Both the position numbers and the translations under genes were made by a program. 64,000 nt of DNA from an uncultured Bacteroidales bacterium (lineage in GTDB: Bacteria; Bacteroidota; Bacteroidia; Bacteroidales; Paludibacteraceae), in contig CACXCA010000015.1 in assembly GCA_902766045.1 (NCBI GenBank), positions 1 to 64,000 on the forward strand, written 5' to 3'. A model generated the notes under the pieces. It was not told where the DNA came from and ran no database searches. It saw only the letters and a list, made by a program, of their open reading frames with translations. This document shows positions 46,589-56,521 of the stretch, one piece after another. Each line of letters begins with the position of its first letter. Positions within the stretch are counted from its first letter, which is position 1.

Positions 46589-49500
46589 ATGAAAAGGATT
46601 CTATTTCTATCAATAATATGGATTATCACACAAGAAGCATTCTCTTCTTTTAACCGTGAATACGCAAGATTTGACCATTACACCACAGAAAATGGTCTAT
46701 CTTCTAATCTTATATTTTCTCTTACGCAAGACTCCACTGGTTTTTTATGGATCAGTACGGACTTTGGGTTGGACAGATTTGACGGTGTCCATTTCAAACA
46801 CTTTTGTCATTCAAAATATCCTTCCATGTACAGAGACGACATCTACTATATAGATCATCTCGGTTCGGACGAAATAGTCATCGGAGGATTCTGTGGAACA
46901 TTCCAGTATTACGACAGAAAAAAAGATGTTTTTGTTGACATCATGCCTCCCGAATTAGACTCTCTAGGCTATTCGCAAATCAAAGGAATTAAAACAACTG
47001 AGAACGGAGAACGCTATCTATTTTCTAACGAGCATGTATTCAAATACGACAAAGAAAAGAATGAATACAACTCAAATTATCCAGCTTTCGATTCGCTTCA
47101 GTCTCACTTCATATCAACATTGCACAAAGACACATACAATCACTATTGGCTGGGCTCAATCAATGATTTAACAATCTACGATGAGAACGGACATAAATTA
47201 TACTCTTACGATTCCGAGCATGATGATTGTCACTACGTCTCACGCATACTCTCTATCAGCGAAGACAAAATAGCCGTCGGGTTCTTTAACAGTCAACTAT
47301 GGTTGTTTGACATATCTGATGTCACACATAAAGAGGTTATTCATCTTCCATTTAGAAGCATAACCAAGATGATCAAAAGTAAATCTGGACGCTTTTGGTT
47401 TGCTACAGATGGAGACGGACTATGGTATGCTGATTCTCTCAATGCAAAGACAACATTTAAAACGATAGTACCCTACAACACGCCCTTCAGCGACATCAAG
47501 AAAATATATGATATAATAGAAAGCGTTGATGGTACATTATGGATGGGTACACAAAACTCAGGAATATGGGCTTATCATCCATCGGAGACATCCAATTTGG
47601 TGTTTTCTGGTGACTTTGGATTTCCATCCATCGTATGCACCTCATTTGCAGAGGATGGAAATGGGAACATGATCATCGGCACCGATGGCAACGGTGTATA
47701 TTCCGTTTCTTCAGATTTCCGATCATTTAAACAATACAACTTATCATCTGACAATGTAACGGGACTAACCGTCTCAAATGGTAAAATCTTAGTCTCCACA
47801 TGGGGTGGCAGTGGATTATCTCAGTTCGATGCTTCGAAAGGGACCTTCAAAAGCATTGGATTAGACACCATCACCAACCCAACCAACCTGTTCTTTGACA
47901 TAACCAAATTACCGGATGGAACAATATATGGTTGTTCAGCCAACGATGATCTATTCATGAAACGTCCATCCTCGTTATGGGAGAAGATTGTATTACACGA
48001 TGATTCATTTCCACAACTAAGCAGTAAATGGATTGCCCGTGTTTATAAAGGAGCCGGCAATCTGGTCTGGGTTCTGGCCACGAATATGTTATGGCAATAC
48101 GACGGAACGACAGTTCGTGCGATAAAACCTGAATTATTTCAAGAAAGGTCTCATTCTCCTTATACCGTATATGATGCAGATTGCGATGAAAACGGCAATT
48201 TATATGTCACCACGAACGAAGGCATCTTTCGCTATTCTTATGACGGAAATAAATTTGACACCTTGTCATACATTCCGAAAGACAACTATCGCATCATCTG
48301 TTACGGAAAAGAAAACCAGTTATGGTTAGCTTCTCACAATGCAATCATATCATTCAATCCTGAAGAGAAAACAATAGAATACCTTCCAGGAAACTACAAC
48401 GATATGTTCTATATCAAAGCCAAGCATAAAGATTCTAAAGGTAATATATTCCTAGGCACTATGAATGGGTTCTACACATTCAATCCATCCAGAGTCCTCG
48501 TCGATTCAGCCATTCGGCATCTATCTTTTTCTGAATTATACATTTCAAAAGAAAAAGTCCTTCCTTATACTTCATTCTTGAAAAATGGCAATTTATCAGA
48601 CCTGCATGAGATATCCATCAGCTACGGACACACCAACATGGACATCATTGTTGATGTAATAGATTATGCAAGATTCAACAAAGCACAACTAAGATATCGG
48701 CTGAAAGGATTGCAGGACAAATGGATTCCACTGGAGGAGTCTAAAACCATCTCCTTCAACTACCTACCAACAGGTACATTCACATTAGAGGTAGAAGCCA
48801 TCAGACCAAACATGAAGTTTTATTACCCACCTATCTCGTTGACAATTCATATATTGCCTCCTTGGTGGAACTCATGGTGGTTCAGAACAATCATTGGATT
48901 GATCATATTGCTAGGCATCACTATATTCACAAAAAAGAAAATCACCCGATTAAAGAACGAGAAAGCTCGGTTGAAACAAGAAATGGAAAAACAAACCGAG
49001 ATCTTAAATCAAACAAAGCGTGACCGTGAAAAGTTGATTGCTGCCTTGTCTCATGACCTAAGAAATCCTTCGTTCTCTGTTGTGGGTGAGAAAGACAACA
49101 ACCAGCAACTGACTCTTGATGAGATCATCGAGATGATCGTAGATAAATCCATTCTCGAGGAAAACACCATTTTGGTCGTTAATCAAGATGCTCAAACACG
49201 AACGGAGATTGACACCATGCTGAATGACTACTTCCACGTCTTAGATGCCAACAACGGAGAGGAAGCCTATCTGATGGCAGAAGAGAATGTACCAGATATC
49301 ATTGTAAGCGACATTGACATGTTGGAATCCAGTGGAGCTGAAATGAGCAAGAAACTCTCTTCATCAGACAGCACCAAACATATCCCTATTCTCTTTGTCT
49401 CTTCTAAAAATGATGAAGAAGACCGTCTGCTTGGTCTAATGTGCGGAGCCATAGATTATATCGCAAAGCCATTCAACCAGCTAGAGTTATTGTTAAAACT

Positions 49501-49942
49501 GACGAACATTCTGAAGATCAGACAGGAGCATCAGAAAATCATCATGCAAGCCTCCATGGCACAAAGAGTCAAGGCACAGGCATTGGCAAAGAACGAAGAA
49601 GAAAGAAACGATATCCATCCGTTCCTACAATCATTCATGGATGTTGTCTCTAAACAATACAAAGACAATGAAACAACCGTCGAAAGTCTTGCCAACACAC
49701 TCTCCGTCAGCAAACCCACCCTCACAAGAAGGGTAAAGTCCATGACAGGCAAAACACCGATGGAATGGTTGATGGAATATCGTCTCAGCCGCTCTCTTCA
49801 AATCCTGCAGGATCCTAACTCAGGAAAAACAATTTCCGAGGTGGCTTATGAAGTAGGCTTCAGTGATCCATCTTATTTCACCAAAAAATTCCGTGACTTC
49901 TATGGAGTATTGCCTTCACAGAGTGGAAAAATCACGGATTAG
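46589..49942 (+). CDS. Hybrid two-component/AraC regulator lacking the histidine-kinase ATPase domain
   Basis: The 1117-residue protein has a signal peptide, a periplasmic two-bladed sensor made of Reg_prop-type repeats (about 25-670; e.g. FLWISTDFGLDRFDG, TLWMGTQNSGIWAYH), a Y_Y_Y-like domain, a membrane helix near 760 (WWFRTIIGLIILLGITIF) and a DHp-like segment LIAALSHDLRNPSFSV (His near 820). Normally about 130 residues of ATPase follow; here only about 35 separate it from a receiver (about 860-975) which keeps Asp in IIVSDIDML and Lys in YIAKPF but has NQ in place of the paired acidic residues. It ends in an AraC helix-turn-helix domain (1020-1117). Confidence 0.9.
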   Translation: MKRILFLSIIWIITQEAFSSFNREYARFDHYTTENGLSSNLIFSLTQDSTGFLWISTDFGLDRFDGVHFKHFCHSKYPSMYRDDIYYIDHLGSDEIVIGGFCGTFQYYDRKKDVFVDIMPPELDSLGYSQIKGIKTTENGERYLFSNEHVFKYDKEKNEYNSNYPAFDSLQSHFISTLHKDTYNHYWLGSINDLTIYDENGHKLYSYDSEHDDCHYVSRILSISEDKIAVGFFNSQLWLFDISDVTHKEVIHLPFRSITKMIKSKSGRFWFATDGDGLWYADSLNAKTTFKTIVPYNTPFSDIKKIYDIIESVDGTLWMGTQNSGIWAYHPSETSNLVFSGDFGFPSIVCTSFAEDGNGNMIIGTDGNGVYSVSSDFRSFKQYNLSSDNVTGLTVSNGKILVSTWGGSGLSQFDASKGTFKSIGLDTITNPTNLFFDITKLPDGTIYGCSANDDLFMKRPSSLWEKIVLHDDSFPQLSSKWIARVYKGAGNLVWVLATNMLWQYDGTTVRAIKPELFQERSHSPYTVYDADCDENGNLYVTTNEGIFRYSYDGNKFDTLSYIPKDNYRIICYGKENQLWLASHNAIISFNPEEKTIEYLPGNYNDMFYIKAKHKDSKGNIFLGTMNGFYTFNPSRVLVDSAIRHLSFSELYISKEKVLPYTSFLKNGNLSDLHEISISYGHTNMDIIVDVIDYARFNKAQLRYRLKGLQDKWIPLEESKTISFNYLPTGTFTLEVEAIRPNMKFYYPPISLTIHILPPWWNSWWFRTIIGLIILLGITIFTKKKITRLKNEKARLKQEMEKQTEILNQTKRDREKLIAALSHDLRNPSFSVVGEKDNNQQLTLDEIIEMIVDKSILEENTILVVNQDAQTRTEIDTMLNDYFHVLDANNGEEAYLMAEENVPDIIVSDIDMLESSGAEMSKKLSSSDSTKHIPILFVSSKNDEEDRLLGLMCGAIDYIAKPFNQLELLLKLTNILKIRQEHQKIIMQASMAQRVKAQALAKNEEERNDIHPFLQSFMDVVSKQYKDNETTVESLANTLSVSKPTLTRRVKSMTGKTPMEWLMEYRLSRSLQILQDPNSGKTISEVAYEVGFSDPSYFTKKFRDFYGVLPSQSGKITD

Positions 49943-49982
49943 ACAGGAAAAGACACTCAGCAACCTTCTTTTATCCTCTTAA

Positions 49983-50975
49983 ATGAAACACTCCAACATA
50001 CCAATATTCATTCCCGAACTAGCTTGTCCTCATCAATGTATTTTTTGTAATCAAGCGAAGATAAGCGGTCAACAGAATATTCCACAGCCACAGGACATTC
50101 CCGACATCATCGACACATATCTATCCACCATGAATGATGGTCGTGAAATCGAAGTGGCTTTCTTTGGCGGATCTTTCACAGGGATTCCTGTAACATTGCA
50201 AGAGCAATACCTGATTCAAGCAAATCACTACCTAAAAGAAGGGAAAATCAGTGGCATACGACTCTCTACACGTCCAGATTACATCAATGAGCAGATTCTA
50301 GAACTACTCAAACATTATGGCGTAACAACCATAGAACTAGGTGCACAATCCACTAACGACGATGTATTGCTAGCTTCTGGAAGAGGACACAAAAGTGATG
50401 CCATAAAAAGAGCATCTGAAGCCATCTTATCCAAGGGATTTCACCTCGGCCTACAAATGATGATAGGATTGCCTCATGACACCTACGAACGATCACGACA
50501 GACCGTAGAAGATATCATCTCATTGGGTGCAGATAACACTCGCATCTACCCCACCCTTGTAATCAAAGGAACTCAGTTAGCCAAACTATATGCATTAGGA
50601 AAATACCAGCCACTGGATTTAGACACAGCCGTCAGCTGGGCAAAAGACTTCTATCTACGCTTTGAATCTCAGAACATAACCATCTTACGGGTAGGTTTAC
50701 ATGCATCAGAAGAGCTGTCCTACGAAAAGTCTCTTCTAGCAGGACCCTATCATAAATCATTTATGGAACTAATGATGACCGAGATATGGGCTGACATTCT
50801 TCAAAATAAGCTATCCAACATACATCATCAAGAACTCACATTAGAAGTAAACCCCACACAAATCAACTATGTATGGGGTTATGCTGGAAAAAACAAAGGA
50901 TTCTTCACCAAACAGGATCTGAACATAAAAATCAAAGGGAATCCTTTGTTAAACAAATATGATCTGATCTTTTAA
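49983..50975 (+). CDS. Radical SAM protein of the Elp3/YhcC-like group
   Basis: The 330-residue protein has ACPHQCIFCNQ (C-x3-C-x2-C, near residue 15), VAFFGGSFTGIP (GGGTP-like), STRPDYI, TIELGAQS, LQMMIGLPHDTY and RIYPTLVIKGT, the pattern of radical SAM proteins related to the N-terminal half of Elp3 but without an acetyltransferase domain. The substrate is unknown. It starts 41 bp after the hybrid regulator on the same strand and its stop overlaps the convergent ferredoxin gene by a TTAA. Confidence 0.85.
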   Translation: MKHSNIPIFIPELACPHQCIFCNQAKISGQQNIPQPQDIPDIIDTYLSTMNDGREIEVAFFGGSFTGIPVTLQEQYLIQANHYLKEGKISGIRLSTRPDYINEQILELLKHYGVTTIELGAQSTNDDVLLASGRGHKSDAIKRASEAILSKGFHLGLQMMIGLPHDTYERSRQTVEDIISLGADNTRIYPTLVIKGTQLAKLYALGKYQPLDLDTAVSWAKDFYLRFESQNITILRVGLHASEELSYEKSLLAGPYHKSFMELMMTEIWADILQNKLSNIHHQELTLEVNPTQINYVWGYAGKNKGFFTKQDLNIKIKGNPLLNKYDLIF

Positions 50976-52465
50976 TTCTCTCGATGTATTTCGTACCCTT
51001 CCACATAGATAGCACTATATGGACGAGACGGACATAAGTTCTCACAAGCACCACATCCTATACACCTAGACTCATTCACCACTGGTATTTTTAGACTTTC
51101 AGGGTCTTCCGGATCCTTCTGTACCATCTGAATAGCTGCAACTGGACAATGTGTAGCACAACTGCCACATTTCACGCCCTTAGTCTCCACCAAACAATTC
51201 TCTCGAATCCATACGGCACAACCAATCTGTGTGGATGACTTATCCTCCAACTGTATCGGCTGAATAGCACCTGTAGGACAAACCTGTGAGCACTTATTAC
51301 ACTCAGGACGGCAATATCCTCTCTCGTAAGACATCTCTGGTTGCATAAATCGAGCTAAATCCGAAGAGGGGCGTAATACACCATTCGGACAAGCAGAGAC
51401 ACATAACTGACAAGCCGTACAATGCTGAGAAAAATGCTTTATACTCAAAGCACCTGCTGGTTTAATCGGTATCCGGCGTTCTGGTATTTTTTTATCTTGT
51501 AAAACCGTCAGACCGCCATCTATCTTTTTTGCTTGAGCCTCTATAGTAGCCCCTGCCACCATCATTGCACCAACCGCTAGGAACTGACGTCTTGAAGTAT
51601 CCACAGACGACTCCACCTGTCCCTCCTTCTCCACCGTCTTTCCCTTATAACGTAGTTCATAACCGATAGCCTTCTTATTGCATTTCTCCACACAATCCAA
51701 ACAAACGACACAACGGCTATGATCTATCTTATGTTCCTTATGATCGATACAACTTCCTTTGCAATTTCGGGAACATAAACCACACGAAGTACACTTCTGT
51801 TCATCAATCATCACCTTGAACAGTGAGAAACGTGACAAGAAGCCAAGAATCGTACCTACTGGACATACTGTGTTGCACCATGTTCGTCCATTACGCCATG
51901 CCAAGAAACCCACAACCAATAATGTAAGAATAGCTATCACAAGAACAGACATTTCCTTCATCCAAATATCTACCTCATAAAAAGTATAACTGCCATGCTC
52001 TTCTGAATAAGATGCTAATAGATTATTGCCCCACTGATAGATCGGAGATAGCAACGTATTCGCAATCCTTCCATACGCACTATAAGGCTCAATTAAATTA
52101 GCGATAACACTAGTACCTGGAATGACCAGCAATAGAATAAACAATGCCAAGATCACATAACGCATAATTCTCTTCTCTGAAGAGTATGAGTATCGATTCT
52201 TCTTAAATCTCTTACCCAGCCATGCGAATAGATCCTGCATCACACCGAATGGACATATAACAGAACAATATATTCTTCCCAGTAACAGAGTCAACAAAAC
52301 CAACCCCACAAGCACAACAATATTCAAGGCCAACAGGGATGGAATAAACTGAATTTTAGCAAGCCAGCCCCAATACTCGTGAGCCGTGCCTGTAAAATCC
52401 AAGAATAAAAATGTTATAAGACAAAGAAATACAATTGCTATAACAACTCTAATTCTCCTCAACAT
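50972..52465 (-). CDS. NapH-NapG-like fusion: membrane ferredoxin with Tat-like segment
   Basis: From the ATG at 52465 the protein has 497 residues. The N-terminal half is polytopic with two NapH-type motifs (RIYCSVICPFG and TWCNTVCPVG) and ferredoxin clusters (CTSCGLC and CVVCLDC). A twin-arginine-like segment, SRRQFLAVGAMMVAG, then follows in the middle, with a second ferredoxin part of several clusters (CTACQLCVSACPNG, CNKCSQVCPTG, CGSCATHCPVAA, CIGCGACENLCPSRP). In most bacteria NapH and NapG are separate; this looks like both in one chain. It should carry electrons from the quinone pool to a periplasmic partner. The longer frame would overlap the Dabb gene. Confidence 0.82.
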   Translation of the reverse strand: MLRRIRVVIAIVFLCLITFLFLDFTGTAHEYWGWLAKIQFIPSLLALNIVVLVGLVLLTLLLGRIYCSVICPFGVMQDLFAWLGKRFKKNRYSYSSEKRIMRYVILALFILLLVIPGTSVIANLIEPYSAYGRIANTLLSPIYQWGNNLLASYSEEHGSYTFYEVDIWMKEMSVLVIAILTLLVVGFLAWRNGRTWCNTVCPVGTILGFLSRFSLFKVMIDEQKCTSCGLCSRNCKGSCIDHKEHKIDHSRCVVCLDCVEKCNKKAIGYELRYKGKTVEKEGQVESSVDTSRRQFLAVGAMMVAGATIEAQAKKIDGGLTVLQDKKIPERRIPIKPAGALSIKHFSQHCTACQLCVSACPNGVLRPSSDLARFMQPEMSYERGYCRPECNKCSQVCPTGAIQPIQLEDKSSTQIGCAVWIRENCLVETKGVKCGSCATHCPVAAIQMVQKDPEDPESLKIPVVNESRCIGCGACENLCPSRPYSAIYVEGYEIHREN

Positions 52466-52484
52466 ATACTTATGTTTTGTTCTA

Positions 52485-52787
52485 TCATACTTCGTAATCC
52501 ATGCATACACGGAGTTTTGTATTAGGACGAACAGCATTATTAGCTACCGCCACATGCTCAGGATGCACAGCATACCCCTTCAAGGAAGCAAAATCAACGA
52601 AAGATGAATCCAACATAACATCAGCATTAGAGGTCTCTAATCCATTAATGTTCACTTTAATATCCAGCAACCCAGGTATGCGACCTGACAAGCCTTCCAA
52701 ACCAGCCTTAATCTCTTCCTTTACAATTTTCTTTTGAGCATCTGAAAGTTCATCTTTCAATTGCCATAAAATAACATGTTTTACCAT
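52485..52787 (-). CDS. Dabb-family (stress-responsive A/B barrel) protein
   Basis: A complete 100-residue Dabb protein: VKHVILWQLKDE at the start, FVDFASLKGYAVHPEHVAV in the middle (the conserved Y-x-x-H-P-x-H), and a final strand. Such proteins form dimeric ferredoxin-like barrels; biochemical function is usually unknown. It starts four bases after the MFS gene stop on the same strand. Confidence 0.88.
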   Translation of the reverse strand: MVKHVILWQLKDELSDAQKKIVKEEIKAGLEGLSGRIPGLLDIKVNINGLETSNADVMLDSSFVDFASLKGYAVHPEHVAVANNAVRPNTKLRVCMDYEV

Positions 52788-52790
52788 AAC

Positions 52791-53987
52791 CTATCGTAAT
52801 TTATGAGTTAAATAGAATTTCCTTACCACTAAAAAAAACAATGCAACACCCAACAGATTAACAAGCCAAGCGCACCAAAAGGCCTCTGAATAGCCCATAT
52901 GGCGAGACACCAAGCCTCCTGTCAGGATACCCAAGCCTACACCAATATCCCACGAAACAAGATGTGTGGAGTTGGCAGTTCCTCGTTGCGAATGTTCAGC
53001 CAAATTCAGATACATAGTCTGGTAGGCAGGGAACATGTGTCCATTCCCTAATCCAATGATCAACGCAGCACCATAGTAGCCCCACTCATTATGAACCAAT
53101 GCAAAGACGAAATATCCCACAAGAGAGACCAAGCATCCTAAAGCCGCATTGTGTATGACTCTCCCCTTCCGTAAGCTACTCGACCCAAAAAGTCGTGACA
53201 GAATCAATCCGATGGCCAACAACATAAAAAAGAACCCTGTTCCTCCAGTAATTCCCAGCTTCTCCTGACCGTATATGGCAACATACGTGGATAACACTCC
53301 GTAGGAGAAAGCCAAGCATAAAAAACTCAACGTGACCCGCACGCCCGAACTCAGGAAGAAACGGTCCAATGAAATGGGTTGTCTATCCTCCTTTATCTCT
53401 TTTGGAGGAATATGAACTGTCGAATTCACCATCAACCCTATGAAAGACATCATAACAGCCAATAAAAAGATTAAATTATAATTACTAGTGCTATGATAAA
53501 TCCACAATGCCACCGAAGGACTAATGGCTGTGGCGATATTATTGCTCAATCCATAATACCCTATTCCTTCTGCCCTACGGGAGGAATCCAATACGTCAAT
53601 CGCCACCGTACTATTAGCAACCGTAACCGTCCCAAAAGGAGCGCCATGCAAGGTACGGACCACAGCGAACAAAAGGAGCGTTCCCGCCACAAGATACCCT
53701 GTGAAGAAGAGAAAGAACAAGAAGTAACTCACAATAAGTACTTTTTTCCGTGGGAAACTATCTACGATATACCCACTGAACATACGAGCAAACAATGCCA
53801 TAATAACATAACCAGACAAGACCGTCCCAATCACATCATTATTAACGCCGAACCGATCTCGCAGATAAATAGGAAGCAACGGCATCAATAACATGAAAGA
53901 AAAAAAAATCATGAAATTAGCAATCCAAACCTTTATATAGTCTCGATTCCATAATTTTTCTTTTGGTTTCTCTTCCTGCATCTTCAA
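52791..53987 (-). CDS. Major facilitator superfamily exporter
   Basis: A 398-residue membrane protein with about twelve hydrophobic segments, an MFS loop 2-3 motif (GYIVDSFPRKKVLI) and an A-motif-like second loop. The N-terminal LPIYLRDRFGVNNDVIG and GAPFGTVTVANSTVAIDV motifs are common in drug or sugar efflux types, but substrate cannot be inferred. It lies between the Dabb and beta-barrel genes on the same strand, with 9-10 bp gaps. Confidence 0.88.
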   Translation of the reverse strand: MKMQEEKPKEKLWNRDYIKVWIANFMIFFSFMLLMPLLPIYLRDRFGVNNDVIGTVLSGYVIMALFARMFSGYIVDSFPRKKVLIVSYFLFFLFFTGYLVAGTLLLFAVVRTLHGAPFGTVTVANSTVAIDVLDSSRRAEGIGYYGLSNNIATAISPSVALWIYHSTSNYNLIFLLAVMMSFIGLMVNSTVHIPPKEIKEDRQPISLDRFFLSSGVRVTLSFLCLAFSYGVLSTYVAIYGQEKLGITGGTGFFFMLLAIGLILSRLFGSSSLRKGRVIHNAALGCLVSLVGYFVFALVHNEWGYYGAALIIGLGNGHMFPAYQTMYLNLAEHSQRGTANSTHLVSWDIGVGLGILTGGLVSRHMGYSEAFWCAWLVNLLGVALFFLVVRKFYLTHKLR

Positions 53988-53996
53988 TCAACTATC

Positions 53997-56492
53997 CTAA
54001 AAATCCTCGAATACATCTTCATCCGTAGTGGATTGTCCGTTTGTATTCTTCTTACTATTCTTCTTGGACATATTTCCAAAATTATACGTCAAATTGAAAT
54101 TCAACATTCTACCACTCCAACTAGATTCAGAATATTGGTAGAAAGCATCACTCCAAGTCTCAGACTTCCACTTACGAGAATTAAGCAGGTCTCGTACAGA
54201 AATAGTAGCGACCAACTTCTTCTTCAAGAACGGTTTCTTCAAGCCCATATTGACAAAATAGTTGCTCAGCGATTTACCCTGAGCAGTGGCTCTTGGCGAA
54301 CGATAATTACCGGTTACCTGTAAATTGAAATCTTTTGGCAATGAGATATCAGCCGACAACTGAGCCGTCCAGCTGAAGCTCTCACGATCATCGATTGAGA
54401 CCTCAACCTCAGACAAGGTTCCGTTCTGTTTTGAATTAACAATGAAATCTCCCCCATTCAACTTATAATAATACATATTAACATTCGATGTGAGAGACAA
54501 TGACTTCCAGTTATTTTTCATTATCAATTCCAAACCAGTAGAGTGTGAGGTCGTCATATTAGCGAACGTATTCATCATCGACTCACCCACCATCCAACTA
54601 TACCGTTGAATAACATCCTGCATCAATTGATAGTACACGGATGCCATAAACGTATGTTTCTTGAAGCTTTTCACATAATTACACTCCAACGAATTGGTAA
54701 ACTCCGGATCCAAATCAGGATTACCAAAAGTAATATTTGTTGAATCGGAGACATTCATATACGGATTCAACCACATACGTCGCGGACGACTGATTCTTCG
54801 TGTATAACTCAGCTGCAATTCATCCTTATCTGACAGGGCATACGAAAAGAAGGCTGTAGGGAAAACCTTAAAATATGGATTCTTTGTACTCTCTTCCCCT
54901 GTAGTATTCAGTTTCCAGTCTGGATCTGTCAGTTCACCACGAAGTCCCAGTTGCATAGAAAAACGTCCGAATTTATTTCCGTAAGAGACATATCCCGCAT
55001 ATATTTTTTGATGTAATTCAAAATCATTATCCAACTCATGTTGTGCAACAAACTCCGTTGCATCCGCCTTTTGTATGGATGAGTTCACATCACTGTATTG
55101 ATTCAGAAAACTAAGTTTCACGCCTGCCTCCAGTTTAGACTTGGACGACAAAGGTTTCAGATAATCCACCTGAAGGTCAAAATTACGATTATAGTTCAAT
55201 GTATGTTGATCTTGCACATAATCTAAATCCTGTATAGAAGCCCTCAATGAGTCATAATTCTTTTGTTCGTACGTTCTTTCATTGTCGTTTTTATTAGCAG
55301 AAAACGTAAAAGAGGTGGATAACGTATGACTTTCAGCAAAAGAGTGCTCATAATCCACCGTAGTATTACCCATGATACGATTATTATCTGTAAAAGAATT
55401 TCTTGATTGAAAACTATTATAACACTCTTCATTCCATCGCAAATAACCCCTGTCATAATCAATGAACTGATCACGATTTCTGCCTCCGAAAGAAAACATT
55501 CCAGACAATCCGAGTCTATTCATTGAATCGATTTGGCAATCTGTTCCCATTCTCAGGAAAGCCGTATTCATAACAAAATCTGTATGGCTGTTTTGATTCA
55601 ACAGAATCGTATCCGAAGCTCTATATGATTCACGATTGGTTTCCCCATGACCGATTGATTTTCGATTCGTGTAACCCACATTGACGTAGGAGCTCCATTT
55701 CCCTTTGGAGAAATTTATATTACCTCCCACATTTCCACCTGGTTTTCCTCCCCATGGATAGGAAATACCTGCCGATACTGAACCATAATAGGAAGCCTTG
55801 TCATAGCTTTTCTTCATGACAATGTTAATGATACCTGCAGACCCCTCAGCATCAAACTTTGACGAAGGATTAGTGATCACTTCAATCTTCTCAATGCTAC
55901 CTGCTGGTAATTGTTCCAAGATATCTCCTTTATTATCATCAGAAAGTCCTGACGGCTTACCATTGATATAGATTTCCACATTTTCATTATTACGCATAGA
56001 GACGTTTCCCTCCACATCTACATCTACAGATGGAATCTCCTTCAGAACCTCACTGGCCGACATACCATCCGACACAGCACTCTCATTCACCAAAAATGTC
56101 TTTTTATCTATATCCACCTGCAGAGAAGCTCTCTTCGCACTAACCTCGACAGCTGTAAGCAGTGCAGCATCCTCCTGTAGAATGATCTTACTATATCTCT
56201 TTTCTGGTTTCTCCTCCGTCAATGTAATATCAATCTTTTTGGTTCTGAAGCCCATGAAACTGATCTCCATACGATAATTCCCCTGACTCAGACCTGTCAA
56301 CACAAATTGACCCTCCATGTCTGTAGCTTCGCCCTTGTCATAATCGGTTGCTCCTTGCTTATATAACAAAACCGTAGCGGATGGCAAGGGTTGTCCCGTC
56401 GCATCCACCACGATTCCTGATATCTTATACTCTACAGCCGTTGCACTTACACAACAGAGTAGGAATAGCAATAAAAAATTTCTAAATTTCAT
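53997..56492 (-). CDS. Outer-membrane beta-barrel protein with carboxypeptidase-like N-terminal domain
   Basis: The 831-residue protein has a signal peptide, a CarboxypepD_reg-like domain (ISGIVVDATGQPLPSATVLLYK), a plug-like region (LKEIPSVDVDVEGNVSMRN) and a long barrel of alternating strands with an aromatic-poor C-terminus followed by an acidic tail (DEDVFEDF). This is the Bacteroidota 'outer membrane beta-barrel family' related to TonB receptors, without a recognisable SusD partner nearby. Substrate is unknown. Confidence 0.87.
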   Translation of the reverse strand: MKFRNFLLLFLLCCVSATAVEYKISGIVVDATGQPLPSATVLLYKQGATDYDKGEATDMEGQFVLTGLSQGNYRMEISFMGFRTKKIDITLTEEKPEKRYSKIILQEDAALLTAVEVSAKRASLQVDIDKKTFLVNESAVSDGMSASEVLKEIPSVDVDVEGNVSMRNNENVEIYINGKPSGLSDDNKGDILEQLPAGSIEKIEVITNPSSKFDAEGSAGIINIVMKKSYDKASYYGSVSAGISYPWGGKPGGNVGGNINFSKGKWSSYVNVGYTNRKSIGHGETNRESYRASDTILLNQNSHTDFVMNTAFLRMGTDCQIDSMNRLGLSGMFSFGGRNRDQFIDYDRGYLRWNEECYNSFQSRNSFTDNNRIMGNTTVDYEHSFAESHTLSTSFTFSANKNDNERTYEQKNYDSLRASIQDLDYVQDQHTLNYNRNFDLQVDYLKPLSSKSKLEAGVKLSFLNQYSDVNSSIQKADATEFVAQHELDNDFELHQKIYAGYVSYGNKFGRFSMQLGLRGELTDPDWKLNTTGEESTKNPYFKVFPTAFFSYALSDKDELQLSYTRRISRPRRMWLNPYMNVSDSTNITFGNPDLDPEFTNSLECNYVKSFKKHTFMASVYYQLMQDVIQRYSWMVGESMMNTFANMTTSHSTGLELIMKNNWKSLSLTSNVNMYYYKLNGGDFIVNSKQNGTLSEVEVSIDDRESFSWTAQLSADISLPKDFNLQVTGNYRSPRATAQGKSLSNYFVNMGLKKPFLKKKLVATISVRDLLNSRKWKSETWSDAFYQYSESSWSGRMLNFNLTYNFGNMSKKNSKKNTNGQSTTDEDVFEDF

Positions 56493-56521
56493 TCTCAGTC
56501 AATAATTATTATAGGTGAGTA

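Noticed and set aside
50972-50975. Overlapping stop codons of convergent genes as a special signal
   Set aside because: A four-base TTAA overlap of stop codons is common for tightly packed convergent genes and needs no further explanation.
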